Notes: generated by a model not told the origin, from the letters alone. 64,000 nt of DNA from PALSA-600 sp963842335 (GCA_963842335.1 CAWJGF010000010.1:434001-498000); one strand, 5' to 3'. Positions 24,517 to 33,949 are shown, numbered from the stretch's first letter. Numbers and translations: made by a program.

Positions 24517-26037
24517 GTGCTGGTCGTCGATCTCGGCGGGCAGTACTCGCAGCTCATCGCCCGCCGCGTGCGTGAGGCGCGGGTTTACTCGGAGATCGTC
24601 TCCCATCGTGCGAGCGTCGACGAGTTGCGGCGCAAGAACCCGGTCGCGCTGATCCTGTCCGGCGGGCCAGCGTCGGTCTACGTCGACGGCGCGCCGAAGC
24701 TCGACCCGGCGATCTTCGAGCTCGGCATTCCGACTCTCGGCATCTGCTACGGGGCACAGCTGCTCGCGCTCGAGCTCGGCGGCCGCGTCGATCGCACGGA
24801 TGCGGGGGAGTACGGCAAGGTCGAGATGCACACGAGCGACGGCGCGCTGTTCGCGTCGCTCCCGGAGGAGCAGACCGCGTGGATGTCGCACCGCGACACC
24901 GTCATCGAGCCACCCTCGGGTGCGCGGATCGTTGCGACCTCTGAGCACACACCGGTCGCCGCGTTCGAAGACTCCGCGCGCAAGCTCTACGGCGTGCAGT
25001 TCCATCCCGAGGTCGTGCACACGCCGCACGGCCAGAGCGTGCTCGAGAACTTCCTCTACGAGGTCGCGGGTGCGACGCCGACGTGGACGCCTGCGGCCGT
25101 GATCGAGGAGCAGGTCGAGCGGATCCGCGCTCAGGTCGGCCAGGAGCGCGTGCTCTGCGCGCTGTCGGGCGGCGTCGATTCTGCGGTTGCGGCGCTGCTC
25201 GTGCACAGGGCGGTCGGCGATCAGTTGACCTGCGTCTTCGTCGACCATGGTCTGCTGCGCAAGGGCGAGGCCGAGCAGGTGGTGGAGACCTTCGACGGCC
25301 TTTTCCACGTGCCGCTCGTCCACGTGCAGGCACAGGAGCGCTTCCTCGAGAAGCTCGCGGGCATCACCGATCCGGAGACGAAGCGCAAGATCATCGGCGA
25401 GGAGTTCATCCGGGTCTTCGAGGACGAAGCGCGGTCGATCGGCGATCCGCCCTGGCTCGTGCAGGGAACGCTGTACTCGGATGTGATCGAGTCCGGCGGC
25501 ACGGACGGCGTCGCCGAGACGATCAAGTCGCATCACAACGTTGGCGGCCTGCCCGACGACATGACGATGAAGCTCGTCGAGCCGCTGCGGCTGCTCTTCA
25601 AGGACGAGGTGCGGCGCGTCGGCGAGGAGCTCGGAATGCCGGAGCGCATGGTGTGGCGACAGCCTTTCCCGGGCCCCGGCCTGGCGATACGCATCATCGG
25701 CGACGTCACGGAGGAGCGCCTGGTAACGCTGCGCGAGGCCGACGCGATCCTGCAGGACGAAGTGCGCCGCGCCGGGCTGTACCGCGAGCTGTGGCAGTCG
25801 TTCTGCGTGCTGCCGGCAATCCGCTCGGTGGGGGTGCAGGGCGACTCGCGCACCTACGGCTACCCCATCGCGATTCGTGCGGTCACCTCCGAGGACGCGA
25901 TGACGGCCGACTGGGCCCGGCTTCCGTACGACCTCATCGAGCTCGTCTCGTCGCGGATCATCAACGAGATCCCGGCGGTGAACCGCGTCGTCCTCGACGT
26001 CACGTCGAAGCCGCCCGCCACGATCGAGTGGGAGTAA
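24517..26037 (+). CDS. guaA: GMP synthase (glutamine-hydrolysing)
   Basis: Amidates XMP to GMP. It is 506 residues from GTG 24517: GATase domain (C77 in LGICYGAQL, His-Glu in QFHPEVV), ATP-pyrophosphatase domain with the P-loop ALSGGVDSAVAALL, and the C-terminal dimerisation domain ending TSKPPATIEWE. The start is uncertain. The frame is open upstream through TELRPEPLAEERAVLVVD, but that stretch has no ATG, GTG or TTG until GTG 24409 inside guaB. The true start may therefore be GTG 24517 or a non-standard codon near 24474. Confidence 0.93.
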   Translation: MLVVDLGGQYSQLIARRVREARVYSEIVSHRASVDELRRKNPVALILSGGPASVYVDGAPKLDPAIFELGIPTLGICYGAQLLALELGGRVDRTDAGEYGKVEMHTSDGALFASLPEEQTAWMSHRDTVIEPPSGARIVATSEHTPVAAFEDSARKLYGVQFHPEVVHTPHGQSVLENFLYEVAGATPTWTPAAVIEEQVERIRAQVGQERVLCALSGGVDSAVAALLVHRAVGDQLTCVFVDHGLLRKGEAEQVVETFDGLFHVPLVHVQAQERFLEKLAGITDPETKRKIIGEEFIRVFEDEARSIGDPPWLVQGTLYSDVIESGGTDGVAETIKSHHNVGGLPDDMTMKLVEPLRLLFKDEVRRVGEELGMPERMVWRQPFPGPGLAIRIIGDVTEERLVTLREADAILQDEVRRAGLYRELWQSFCVLPAIRSVGVQGDSRTYGYPIAIRAVTSEDAMTADWARLPYDLIELVSSRIINEIPAVNRVVLDVTSKPPATIEWE

Positions 26038-26657
26038 CGACTCCGCCGTATCGGATCGAGACCGGGCGGCTCGTCGTCCGTTGCTACGAGCTGAGTGACG
26101 CGGCGATGCTGAAGACAGCCGTCGACGCGAGCATCGATCATTTGCTCCCGTGGATGCCGTGGGCGCGCTTCGAGCCGCAGACGGTCGAGGAGAAGGTCGA
26201 CCTCCTGCGGACCTTCCGCGCGCAGTTCGCGGCCGATGAGAACTACGTCTACGGGATCTTCTCGCGCGATGAGACGGCGCTGCTCGGGGGCAGCGGGTTT
26301 CACAAGCGCAGCAATGAAGGCTCGTTGGAGATCGGCTACTGGGTCGCCGCGGGCGCGACCGGGCAAGGGATTGCAACCGAGATCACCGCGGTGCAGACCC
26401 GCGCCGCGTTCGAGCTCTGCGGCATCGACCGGATCGACATCCAGGTCGAGCCGGAGAACGAGCGCAGCTTGAAGATCCCGCGCAAGCTCGGCTTCACCCT
26501 CGAAGGCCGGCTCCGCCGCCGGCTCGATCCCCACGGCGACGGCGGCCCGCGCCGCGACTCGATGCTCTTCACCATGCTCGCCGAAGAGCTGCCCGGCTCG
26601 CCCTGTCTCGCCTATGAGTACGACGCCTTCGACGCGACCGGCGACCCCCTGAACTAG
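26028..26657 (+). CDS. RimJ/RimL-type GNAT N-acetyltransferase
   Basis: 209 residues. Starts with the RimJ/L-style strand YRIETGRLVVRCYELSDA, then LLGGSGFHKRSNEGSLEIGYWV and the acetyl-CoA helix AAGATGQGIATEITAV, then VEPENERSLKIPRKLGF. The likely substrate is a protein N-terminus or a small amine. GTG 26028 overlaps the end of guaA by 10 bases. An open frame extends far upstream in antiphase to guaA and is rejected as a shadow. Confidence 0.85.
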   Translation: MGVTTPPYRIETGRLVVRCYELSDAAMLKTAVDASIDHLLPWMPWARFEPQTVEEKVDLLRTFRAQFAADENYVYGIFSRDETALLGGSGFHKRSNEGSLEIGYWVAAGATGQGIATEITAVQTRAAFELCGIDRIDIQVEPENERSLKIPRKLGFTLEGRLRRRLDPHGDGGPRRDSMLFTMLAEELPGSPCLAYEYDAFDATGDPLN

Positions 26658-26706
26658 CCCGAACCAGCCCCGTCCGCGGCGCCGAGGTCCCCGTCCGGCA
26701 CGGCCG

Positions 26707-26743
26707 GTGTCAGACACGCGCGCGGAATGGTTCACACTTCCGC
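26707..26743. repeat. Two adjacent small palindromes between convergent genes
   Basis: GTGTC-A-GACAC (26707-26717) is followed by GCGGAA/TTCCGC (26722-26727 and 26738-26743) with a 10-nt loop. The 133-base gap between the GNAT gene and the convergent reductase gene holds nothing else I can see; these may terminate one or both transcripts. Confidence 0.4.
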
Positions 26744-26790
26744 ACGGAAGAGTGACGGCCCTCCGCAGCGTGGTTCGCTACGTCGCGGTG

Positions 26791-27528
26791 CTAGGGGCCG
26801 CCGCGGACGTAGATCACTTGCCCGCTCACGTAGCTCGCGTCCTCGGAGCAGAGATAGGCGATCGTGCCGGCCACGTCGTCCGGCTCGCCGACGCGGCGCA
26901 ATGGCACCTGCCCGGAGGCTGCCTCGCGGAACTGCTCGAACGGCACGCCCATGCGCTCGGCCGTCTGTTCTGTCATCGCCGTCGCGATGAAGCCTGGCGC
27001 AACACAGTTCACGTTCACGTTGTACGGGCCGAGCTCGATCGCGAGTGTCTTTGTCATTCCCTGGAGACCCGCCTTGGCCGTTGAGTAGTTCGTCTGGCCG
27101 CGGTTGCCGAGCGCCGACGTCGACGAGATCAGAACGATCTTGCCGCTGCGCTGCGCGACCATGTGCTTCTGCGCCGCGCGCACTGCGAAGAACGACCCTT
27201 TGAGATGTGTGTCGATGACGGCGTCCCAGTCGTCATCGGTCATCTTGAAGAGCAGGTTGTCGCGGATGATTCCCGCACACGAGACGAGGATGTCGAGCGA
27301 TCCGCCTTCCTTGACGGCCTTCTCGACTGCTGACTCGACGTCGTCTCGCCTTGTCACGTCGCAACGCACCGCGTGCCCGGCGATCGCCTTCGCAGTCTCC
27401 TGCGCGGACTTCTCGTCGAAGTCGGCAACGACGACCGTCGCGCCCTCGCCCGCGAGGCGTCTCGCCGTCGCGGCGCCAATGCCGTTCGCGCCGCCGGTCA
27501 CGAGTGCTGTCTTTCCCTGGAATCTCAT
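26791..27528 (-). CDS. 3-oxoacyl-ACP reductase-like SDR (FabG family)
   Basis: 245 residues. NAD(P) motif TGGANGIG at 11-18, the Ser of LISSTSA, the catalytic Tyr and Lys in TNYSTAKAG, and the GEPDDVAGTIAYLCSEDASYVSGQ C-terminal signature. A fatty-acid role is likely, but FabG-type SDRs also act in other pathways. The start is ATG 27528, 8 nt after its promoter hexamer. An in-frame extension upstream would cross the divergent nitroreductase gene. Confidence 0.9.
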   Translation of the reverse strand: MRFQGKTALVTGGANGIGAATARRLAGEGATVVVADFDEKSAQETAKAIAGHAVRCDVTRRDDVESAVEKAVKEGGSLDILVSCAGIIRDNLLFKMTDDDWDAVIDTHLKGSFFAVRAAQKHMVAQRSGKIVLISSTSALGNRGQTNYSTAKAGLQGMTKTLAIELGPYNVNVNCVAPGFIATAMTEQTAERMGVPFEQFREAASGQVPLRRVGEPDDVAGTIAYLCSEDASYVSGQVIYVRGGP

Positions 27529-27536
27529 TGCGAGCG

Positions 27537-27542
27537 ACGATA
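27537..27542 (-). promoter_or_regulatory. -10 hexamer TATCGT (minus) before FabG-like gene
   Basis: Spacer of 8 nt to ATG 27528; directly abuts the plus-strand hexamer at 27543. Confidence 0.5.
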
Positions 27543-27548
27543 TACGGT
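27543..27548 (+). promoter_or_regulatory. -10 hexamer TACGGT before nitroreductase gene
   Basis: Spacer GGGCGG, 6 nt, to ATG 27555. Confidence 0.5.
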
Positions 27549-27554
27549 GGGCGG

Positions 27555-28166
27555 ATGGAGTTCCGCGACATCCTTGCGAAGCGGCGGATGCATCGCTCCT
27601 TCGTTCCCGAGCCGATCCCGCGGCATCAGATCGAGCGAATCGTCGGCGTGATTCGCCGCGCACCCTCCGGGGGATTCAGCCAGGGCGGCAGCATCGTCGT
27701 CGTGACCGACGATGACAAGCGCCGCGAGATCGCCGACGCGTTCGAGGCCGGCAACGAGCACTACCGCTCGGCCGGCGAAAGCTACATCGCCGACGCGCCG
27801 GTGCACCTCGTGATCTCGGCGAATGAGAGCCTGTACCACGCGCGTTACACCGAGGCCGACAAACTCCAGGCGACGGGTGGAGTGGAGGTGACCTGGCCGG
27901 TCCCCTACTGGTATGTCGATGCGGGCGCTCTGATGATGCTGGTACTTGCGGCCGCGATCGACGAGGGTCTGGCGAGCGCGTTCATCGGCCACCCTGAGCA
28001 AAAGCGCATCTTCGACGAGTTGCTCGACTTGCCGGAAGAGGTGGTCCCGATCGGGCTTGCGCTGATCGGAAAGCCCGCGCCCGACCCGCGCGCGAACCAG
28101 GGCACATCGCGGATGAAGGAACGCCGCCGCCCCGTGGACGACGTGATCCACTGGCAGCGTTGGTAA
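27555..28166 (+). CDS. Nitroreductase-family flavoprotein
   Basis: 203 residues, FMN-binding nitroreductase fold. MEFRDILAKRRMHRSFVPEP is the usual N-terminal flavin-binding segment, RRAPSGGFSQGGSIVVV the second, and GALMMLVLAAAIDEGLAS the dimer helix. The substrate cannot be told from the sequence. It is divergent from the FabG-like gene with 26 bases between starts, so the two may be co-regulated. Confidence 0.88.
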   Translation: MEFRDILAKRRMHRSFVPEPIPRHQIERIVGVIRRAPSGGFSQGGSIVVVTDDDKRREIADAFEAGNEHYRSAGESYIADAPVHLVISANESLYHARYTEADKLQATGGVEVTWPVPYWYVDAGALMMLVLAAAIDEGLASAFIGHPEQKRIFDELLDLPEEVVPIGLALIGKPAPDPRANQGTSRMKERRRPVDDVIHWQRW

Positions 28167-28181
28167 GCAGCGCCCGCGCGG

Positions 28182-29222
28182 TCAGTTCGGCGGCAGAGCG
28201 ACCGGGCCGTACTTCGCGCGCACCTCGTCGACGAACGCAGCGAGCCGGTCCGCCAGTCCGGCGTCCTCGATCTCCAGCACGTTCTCCGCGTTCTTCTCGC
28301 CGCTCCGCGAGAGATTGAAAGAGCCGACGAACGCCGTGTCGTCGCAGACGGTCACCTTCGCATGCATGTAGTCGTGCACTGTCCCCGCACCGAACGGCGT
28401 CGAGTTCTTGCCCGTGAACGGCCCGGCCAGCACGGCCTGGAGAAGCGGCAGCTTCCACGAGACGTTCTCGTTCGCGCGCCACTGGTGTACCACCTCGCGA
28501 ATCTCCGTTGCATCGACGCAACCTGCTATGTCGACGCTCCTGTCGGCGATCACCTGCGCGAGCGTGCCGAGCACCGGGCCGGTCGTGATCACCGGCGAGC
28601 AGATTCGGACGCGGCGGCGCGCACGACGGATCAGCTTCGCTATGCGCGCCGACAGGTCCTCCCCGTGGCCCGGGGTGAACCACGCGCGGATCCCATCCTC
28701 GTCGCGTGGCTCGACGAAGCCACTGCTCATCACGTCGTCGGTCGACCACAACTGCTCGAAGTCGAGCGTGTAGGCCTTCGCGATCGCAGCTGAGTCGACG
28801 ATCACGACGACGTTCTCCTGCCGCGACCACGCATCGTCAGTCCAGTTGAGCGAGCCTGTCCAGACCGTGCGGCCGTCGCGGACCACGAACTTGTGGTGCA
28901 TCAGGTCGGGTACCCCGGCGATCGCCTTCGACTCGCCCGGCAACGACGCGATGAGGGCGACATCCGGCTCCGGCGGAGGGGGCACCGGGATCGGGTTCGC
29001 ATGATCGACGTTGTAGGCGAACCGGATACGGACGCCGCGAGCATCGGCCCTGCGAATCGCGTCGCCGACAATCGTCGCAGTCTCGACCCCGAGGTTGAAG
29101 TCGTACTGCGCGAGCTCGAGTGACCGCGTCGCACCGTCGATGAACGCCGAGATCGCCCACGCGGTCTCCGCCGCCTGCTGGCCGCCGTCCGTCAGAGTGT
29201 GGAGTTCGATGCGCTCGTTCAT
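28182..29222 (-). CDS. Phospholipase D-like (double HKD) protein
   Basis: 346 residues with two PLD repeats. The first HKD motif is H109-x-K111-x4-D116 in MHHKFVVRDG, followed by TVWTGSLNWTDD. The second is in MHAKVTVCDD, followed by AFVGSFNLSRSGEKNAENVLE. There is no signal peptide, so it should act in the cytoplasm, perhaps as a nuclease or phosphodiesterase rather than a secreted lipase. Its first 14 bases overlap the start of the divergent glycosylase gene. Confidence 0.85.
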   Translation of the reverse strand: MNERIELHTLTDGGQQAAETAWAISAFIDGATRSLELAQYDFNLGVETATIVGDAIRRADARGVRIRFAYNVDHANPIPVPPPPEPDVALIASLPGESKAIAGVPDLMHHKFVVRDGRTVWTGSLNWTDDAWSRQENVVVIVDSAAIAKAYTLDFEQLWSTDDVMSSGFVEPRDEDGIRAWFTPGHGEDLSARIAKLIRRARRRVRICSPVITTGPVLGTLAQVIADRSVDIAGCVDATEIREVVHQWRANENVSWKLPLLQAVLAGPFTGKNSTPFGAGTVHDYMHAKVTVCDDTAFVGSFNLSRSGEKNAENVLEIEDAGLADRLAAFVDEVRAKYGPVALPPN

Positions 29223-29730
29223 TGACAGGCTGGTCGCCGCCCGGATCGGGCAGACCGTGAACTTCTACCGGGACGGAGCGGACGCGGCGCGCCGGTGCGA
29301 CCGCCTGGAGCGCTATCTCGGCGAGCGTGCGGGCGCGCGACTCTTGCTCGTCGGCGAGGCGCCCGGTTACCGCGGCGCACGGATCTCGGGCATCCCGTTC
29401 ACCTCCGAACGCCAGCTGACCGGCGCCGGCTCGGCCGAGGCCACATCGTCGATCGTCCACCGGGTCCTTGCCGAGCTCCGAATCACGGACGATGTCGTGC
29501 TCTGGAACGTCGTGCCGACCCATCCCGGTACGCAATGGTCGAACCGCCGGCCCTCCCGCGACGAAGTCGCTGCGGGCCGTGTTTTCGCGGGTGAGCTGGC
29601 GGTCGGGAGGCGTGTGATTGCTGTCGGTCGCGTCGCGCACGCCGCGCTCGGCGGGGAGTATGTCCGCCACCCTTCGCACGGCGGGGCCACCGAATTCGCG
29701 CGGGGGCTGCGTGCTCTCGTCGAGCCCTGA
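29209..29730 (+). CDS. Uracil-DNA glycosylase-superfamily protein
   Basis: 173 residues. Motif 1 is LLLVGEAPGYRGARISGIPF and motif 2 is RHPSHGG near the C-terminus; between them LWNVVPTHPG matches the family. It likely removes damaged bases, though activity in this subgroup is not certain. ATG 29209 is chosen because the following residues FIDRLVAARIGQTVNFYRDG look conserved; GTG 29257 would remove them. Next downstream is the ribosomal protein operon. Confidence 0.82.
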   Translation: MRSFIDRLVAARIGQTVNFYRDGADAARRCDRLERYLGERAGARLLLVGEAPGYRGARISGIPFTSERQLTGAGSAEATSSIVHRVLAELRITDDVVLWNVVPTHPGTQWSNRRPSRDEVAAGRVFAGELAVGRRVIAVGRVAHAALGGEYVRHPSHGGATEFARGLRALVEP

Positions 29731-29737
29731 CGGCTGC

Positions 29738-29743
29738 TACCAT
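29738..29743 (+). promoter_or_regulatory. -10-like hexamer TACCAT before rplM
   Basis: Lies 35 nt before ATG 29779, so rplM would have a short leader (about 29750-29778). No strong Shine-Dalgarno is visible in it. Confidence 0.4.
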
Positions 29744-29778
29744 TGCCGCCCGGCGGGCCGTGGGCCTGCTCCTTTCGT

Positions 29779-30207
29779 ATGAAGACGTACAACCCAAAAC
29801 CGGGCGAGATTGAGCGCGACTGGCTGATCGTGGACGCCGAGGGCAAGACCCTCGGACGGCTCGCGACCCAGATCGCCGAGCGGCTGCGTGGCAAGAACAA
29901 GCCGCAGTTCGCGCCCCACGTCGACATCGGTGACTTCGTCGTCGTCATCAACGCCGAGAAGATCGCCGTCACCGGCAAGAAGCTCGAGCAGAAGATCTAC
30001 TACAAGCACTCCGGCTACCCGGGCGGTCTTCGCGAGCGCACGCTCAAGGAGCAGTTGAACCGGCAGCCCACCGAAGTCCTGCGCAAGGCCGTGAAGGGAA
30101 TGCTCCCGCGCAACCGTCTCGGTCGCGCGCAACTGACCAAGCTGAAGATCTACGCTGGCCCGGAGCATCCGCACGAGGCACAAGCTCCGACCACTCTCGA
30201 GGTGTAA
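29779..30207 (+). CDS. rplM: 50S ribosomal protein L13
   Basis: 142 residues, standard length. MKTYNPKPGEIERDWLIVDA, GKTLGRLATQIAERLRGKNK and the signature KAVKGMLPRNRLGR are all intact. rpsI begins on the base after its stop codon, the near-universal rplM-rpsI pair. An upstream in-frame GTG at 29743 is rejected because L13 starts at MKTY. Confidence 0.98.
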   Translation: MKTYNPKPGEIERDWLIVDAEGKTLGRLATQIAERLRGKNKPQFAPHVDIGDFVVVINAEKIAVTGKKLEQKIYYKHSGYPGGLRERTLKEQLNRQPTEVLRKAVKGMLPRNRLGRAQLTKLKIYAGPEHPHEAQAPTTLEV

Positions 30208-30603
30208 ATGGCGACTCCAGCTCAGTATCTCGGCACCGGCAAGCGCAAGACGTCTGTCGCGCGCGTGATCCTTCGGCCCGGCGACGGCGCCACCTGGATC
30301 AACGGGAAGTCGATCGAGGACTACTTTCCCCGCCAGGTGCACCGGATGCTCGCCACGGCCCCGTTGAAGACGGCGGCGCTCGAAGGCCAGTATGACCTGC
30401 GGGTTCGCGTGCACGGCGGCGGTCCCTCGGGCCAGGCCGGTGCCGTTCGTCACGGCATCGCTCGCGCGCTCGTCGAGGTGAACCCCGAGCTCCGGGTGCC
30501 GCTGAAGCGCGCCGGCTTCCTCACGCGCGACGCACGCGTGGTGGAGCGCAAGAAGGCCGGCCTGCACAAGGCGCGCAAGGCGCCGCAGTTCAGCAAGCGC
30601 TAA
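30208..30603 (+). CDS. rpsI: 30S ribosomal protein S9
   Basis: 131 residues. Contains GTGKRKTSVARVILRPGDG, GGGPSGQAGAVRHGIARAL and the basic C-terminus KARKAPQFSKR whose last residues contact P-site tRNA. Starts immediately after rplM; GAGGTG within the rplM end may act as its Shine-Dalgarno. Confidence 0.98.
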   Translation: MATPAQYLGTGKRKTSVARVILRPGDGATWINGKSIEDYFPRQVHRMLATAPLKTAALEGQYDLRVRVHGGGPSGQAGAVRHGIARALVEVNPELRVPLKRAGFLTRDARVVERKKAGLHKARKAPQFSKR

Positions 30604-30612
30604 CTGCTTCCC

Positions 30613-31878
30613 GTGGCCAGGAGGTACTTCGGCACCGACGGGGTGCGCGGCGTCGTGGGCGAATTCATCACGCCCGAGCTCGTTGAGCGGTTGGGTCGCG
30701 CGGCTGCGTTGTGGACCGGCGCTGCGAAGGTCTTTGTCGGCCGTGACACGCGGGCCTCGGGCGTCGAGCTCGAAGAGGCCTTCGCGCGCGGCGTTGTCTC
30801 TGCAGGGGGTGACTGCATCCTCGGTGGCGTGCTGCCGACGCCGGCGGTTGCGTGGCTCGCACTCGATCTCGGCGTTGTCATCTCCGCGTCGCACAACCCG
30901 CCGGAATACAACGGGGTCAAGTTCTTCGACGACAAGGGACGCAAGCTCTCAGACCAGTCGGAGGAGGAGATTGAGGCACTCCTCGCAGCTGCGCCCGGAA
31001 TCGAGCAGGGATCAGTCGAGCACGTCGAGGTCGCGACGGACTCATACCTGCAGCACATCCTCGATCGTTTCGGCTCGGACCTCCAGGGGCTGCGCATCGT
31101 CGTCGACTGTGCAAACGGCGCGTATTCGGGCATCGGACCCGAGGCGTTCGAGCGTTGCGGCGCCGAGGTGAAGGCGATCGGGGATGCGCCGGACGGATCG
31201 AACATCAACGTCGGCTGCGGCGCCACCGACCTGTCGCTCTTGCAGCGGACGGTCGTCGAAGGCGGCTACGACCTCGGAATCGCATTCGACGGCGACGGCG
31301 ACCGCATGCTGGCCGTTGACGAGAACGGCGAGGGGGTCGACGGCGACCAGATCATCGCGATCCTCGCCCTCGACCAGAAGGTCGATACGGTCGCCGTCAC
31401 CGTGATGACGAACCTCGGCTTCCACGAGCTCATGCGCGAGCATGGGATCCGAGTCGTGACGACCGACGTCGGCGACCGGTATGTGCTCGAGGCCCTGCGG
31501 CGCGAGAACGCGCTGCTCGGCGGAGAGCAGTCGGGTCATGTCATCTATCTGCGGGACCACGTCACCGGTGACGGTCTCGCCGCCGGCCTACTCCTGTGCG
31601 CGGCGCTCAAGGGCCGACGTCTCAGCGTGATCGCAGCGGCGATGAGCCGTTTCCCGCAGGTGAAGGAGAACGTTCGTGTCGACAACCGCGAGCTGACGCC
31701 GGCGATCCTCGCCGAGGTCGAGCGGCTGAACCGGGAATGGGATGGTGGGGGCCGGGTTCTCGTCCGTCCGTCCGGCACGGAGCCCCTGATTCGGGTGCTT
31801 GCCGAGGCCAAAAACGCGGATCTCGCCGCGGAGGCCTGTGCTAGCATCGCAGCGCTCGTTCAACGAGAGCTCGGCTGA
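30613..31878 (+). CDS. glmM: Phosphoglucosamine mutase
   Basis: Interconverts glucosamine-6-P and glucosamine-1-P for UDP-GlcNAc synthesis. It is 421 residues, a little shorter than E. coli GlmM. The phosphoserine is S93 in VVISASHNP, the metal loop is FDGDGDR and the phosphate-binding loop is RPSGTEPLIR. GTG 30613 gives the expected RRYFGTDGVRG start. Together with glmS downstream it supplies amino-sugar precursors for the wall. Confidence 0.96.
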   Translation: MARRYFGTDGVRGVVGEFITPELVERLGRAAALWTGAAKVFVGRDTRASGVELEEAFARGVVSAGGDCILGGVLPTPAVAWLALDLGVVISASHNPPEYNGVKFFDDKGRKLSDQSEEEIEALLAAAPGIEQGSVEHVEVATDSYLQHILDRFGSDLQGLRIVVDCANGAYSGIGPEAFERCGAEVKAIGDAPDGSNINVGCGATDLSLLQRTVVEGGYDLGIAFDGDGDRMLAVDENGEGVDGDQIIAILALDQKVDTVAVTVMTNLGFHELMREHGIRVVTTDVGDRYVLEALRRENALLGGEQSGHVIYLRDHVTGDGLAAGLLLCAALKGRRLSVIAAAMSRFPQVKENVRVDNRELTPAILAEVERLNREWDGGGRVLVRPSGTEPLIRVLAEAKNADLAAEACASIAALVQRELG

Positions 31879-31899
31879 CCGTTTCCGAGGAAGGAACGG

Positions 31900-31917
31900 G
31901 CCCGCAGCCGGGCTTTT
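31900..31917 (+). terminator. Rho-independent-like terminator after glmM
   Basis: A 5-bp stem GCCCG/CGGGC with a CAGC loop, directly followed by TTTT. It sits 22 bases after the glmM stop in the 123-base gap before glmS. The rest of the gap holds a GGGAGG Shine-Dalgarno for glmS and no convincing ribozyme. Confidence 0.55.
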
Positions 31918-32001
31918 GCGTTTCCGGGGGCTAGATCGGGGGCAAGCTCCTTTCGGGGCGAAGCCCCGGTTGATCGGCCCGGTCAGGAAGGGAGGCTCCG
32001 G

Positions 32002-33831
32002 ATGTGCGGGATCATCGGATATGTCGGGGATCGGGCGTCGAAGCCGCTCCTGCTTGCGGGGCTCCAACGCCTCGAGTACCGCGGGTACGACTCCGCCGGG
32101 ATCGCGCTCCTCGAAGAGGGGGGTCTCGAGTACGTTCGCGCCGTCGGGAAAATCGCCAATCTGAAAACGAAGGCAGGCCCGAACGGCTCGGTCTCGACGA
32201 CCGGCCTCGGACACACACGCTGGGCGACGCACGGCTCGGTGACGGAATTGAACGCGCACCCCCTCACGGCGTGCGACGACGACAAGATGGCGATCGTGCT
32301 GAACGGAATCGTCGAGAACTACCGCGAGTTGCGCGAAGAGCTCATCGCGGGTGGTCACACGTTCACATCCGAGACCGACGCGGAGGTGGTCGCGCACCTG
32401 TTCGAGGTCGCCTACGAAGGTGATCTCGTCGAAGCCATGCGCGCCGTCTATGCGCGCCTCGAGGGGCACTTCACGTTCGTCGTGATCCATCACGACCACC
32501 CGAACCATCTCGTCGGCGTGCGACACCAGACCCCGATGGTGATCGGGATCGGAGAAGGCGAGAACTTCGTCGCCTCGAACCTCGCTGCTTTTCTCGCCGA
32601 GACGCGCCGCGTGCAGTTCCCGAACGACGGTGACATCGCCTCGATCACGCCCGAGGGCGTGACCTACGTGAGCGCCTCGACGGGGGAGGCGCTCGACGTC
32701 GACATCGTCGATGTCGACTGGGACGACGAAGCCGCCGAGCGCTCTGGCTACGAGACGTTCATGCTGAAGGAGATCTTCGAGCAGCCGGAAGGCGTCGCCG
32801 AGACGATCGGTGACCGCGTCCGTCACGGTCATCTCGTGCTCGATGGGCTCGGGATGTCCGAGGAGGAGCTCCGCGACCTTCGCCGCATCGTGATCGTCGC
32901 CTGCGGCACGTCGTACCACGCCGCTGTCGTCGGCCGTTACGCGATCGAGGAGTGGGGCCGCGTCCCGGTCGAGCCGGACGCTGCGAGCGAGTGGATCTAC
33001 CGCAACCCAGTGCTCGATCCGGGCACGCTCGTGATCGGCATCTCACAGTCGGGTGAGACGCGCGACACGATTCAGGCGATGAAGCTCGCGCGTGAGCGCG
33101 GCGCCCGTACGGTTGCGATCACGAACATGATGGGCTCGCAGATCACGCGCGAGGTCGATTCGGTGCTGTACACGCGCACAGGTCTCGAGGTCGGTGTCGC
33201 CGCCTCGAAGACGTTCACCGCACAGATCGCGCTGCTGTTCCTCATCGGGCTGAAGCTTGCGCAGTGCCGCGGAACGCTGCCACCGAAGGAGATCGAGTTC
33301 ATCCTCGACGAGGCATACGACCTGCCCGAGAAGATGCGCAGTTTCCTCGACGGCGATCACCCGATCGAGGAAATCGCCCAGCGGTTCTATGAGGAGCCGT
33401 TCTTCCTTTACCTCGGCCGCAACATCGGCCTGCCGGTGGCGCTCGAGGGCGCGCTGAAGCTGAAGGAGATCTCCTACATCCCGACCGAGGCGTACTCGGC
33501 CGGCGAGATGAAGCACGGGCCGATCGCGCTGCTCGAGGAGGGGACCCCGGTGGTCGTCGTCGCGACGAACATCCACGTGTACGAGAAGATCGTGTCGAAC
33601 ATCCAGGAGACTCGGGCGCGCGGCGCGCATGTGATCGCGATCGCGACCGACGGCAACGAGGACATCCAGCACCACGCCGACGATGTGATCTATGTGCCGA
33701 AGTCGCCCGCGTTCCTGCAGGCGGCGCTGTCGATCCTGCCGCTGCAGCTCCTTGCCTATCGCATCGCCCGGCTGCGTGGCCTGAACGTCGACCAGCCGAG
33801 GAACCTGGCGAAGACCGTCACGGTCGAATAA
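32002..33831 (+). CDS. glmS: Glutamine--fructose-6-phosphate aminotransferase
   Basis: Makes glucosamine-6-phosphate. It is 609 residues: type II glutaminase domain with the N-terminal catalytic Cys after Met (MCGIIGYVG), GHTRWATHG and then two SIS sugar-isomerase domains (about 285-420 and 455-595). The C-terminus ends LNVDQPRNLAKTVTVE as in the family. A strong GGGAGG lies 6 nt before ATG 32002, so this gene is translated with a leader, unlike many neighbours. Confidence 0.97.
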   Translation: MCGIIGYVGDRASKPLLLAGLQRLEYRGYDSAGIALLEEGGLEYVRAVGKIANLKTKAGPNGSVSTTGLGHTRWATHGSVTELNAHPLTACDDDKMAIVLNGIVENYRELREELIAGGHTFTSETDAEVVAHLFEVAYEGDLVEAMRAVYARLEGHFTFVVIHHDHPNHLVGVRHQTPMVIGIGEGENFVASNLAAFLAETRRVQFPNDGDIASITPEGVTYVSASTGEALDVDIVDVDWDDEAAERSGYETFMLKEIFEQPEGVAETIGDRVRHGHLVLDGLGMSEEELRDLRRIVIVACGTSYHAAVVGRYAIEEWGRVPVEPDAASEWIYRNPVLDPGTLVIGISQSGETRDTIQAMKLARERGARTVAITNMMGSQITREVDSVLYTRTGLEVGVAASKTFTAQIALLFLIGLKLAQCRGTLPPKEIEFILDEAYDLPEKMRSFLDGDHPIEEIAQRFYEEPFFLYLGRNIGLPVALEGALKLKEISYIPTEAYSAGEMKHGPIALLEEGTPVVVVATNIHVYEKIVSNIQETRARGAHVIAIATDGNEDIQHHADDVIYVPKSPAFLQAALSILPLQLLAYRIARLRGLNVDQPRNLAKTVTVE

Positions 33832-33949
33832 AACCACCCATTTCGGGGGATGCCGCGGCGCCAAGGCGTCGCGACGCTGTGTCCGGGACGCTCTCGCGGA
33901 GCTGGACTCTGTGCTGGATTCTCTGCGGCGCGTTACCCACCCGATCTGG

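Noticed and set aside
31879..32001. glmS ribozyme/riboswitch in the glmS leader
   Set aside because: The gap has a short terminator and a Shine-Dalgarno but none of the conserved glmS ribozyme core, and the ribozyme is mainly a Firmicutes feature.
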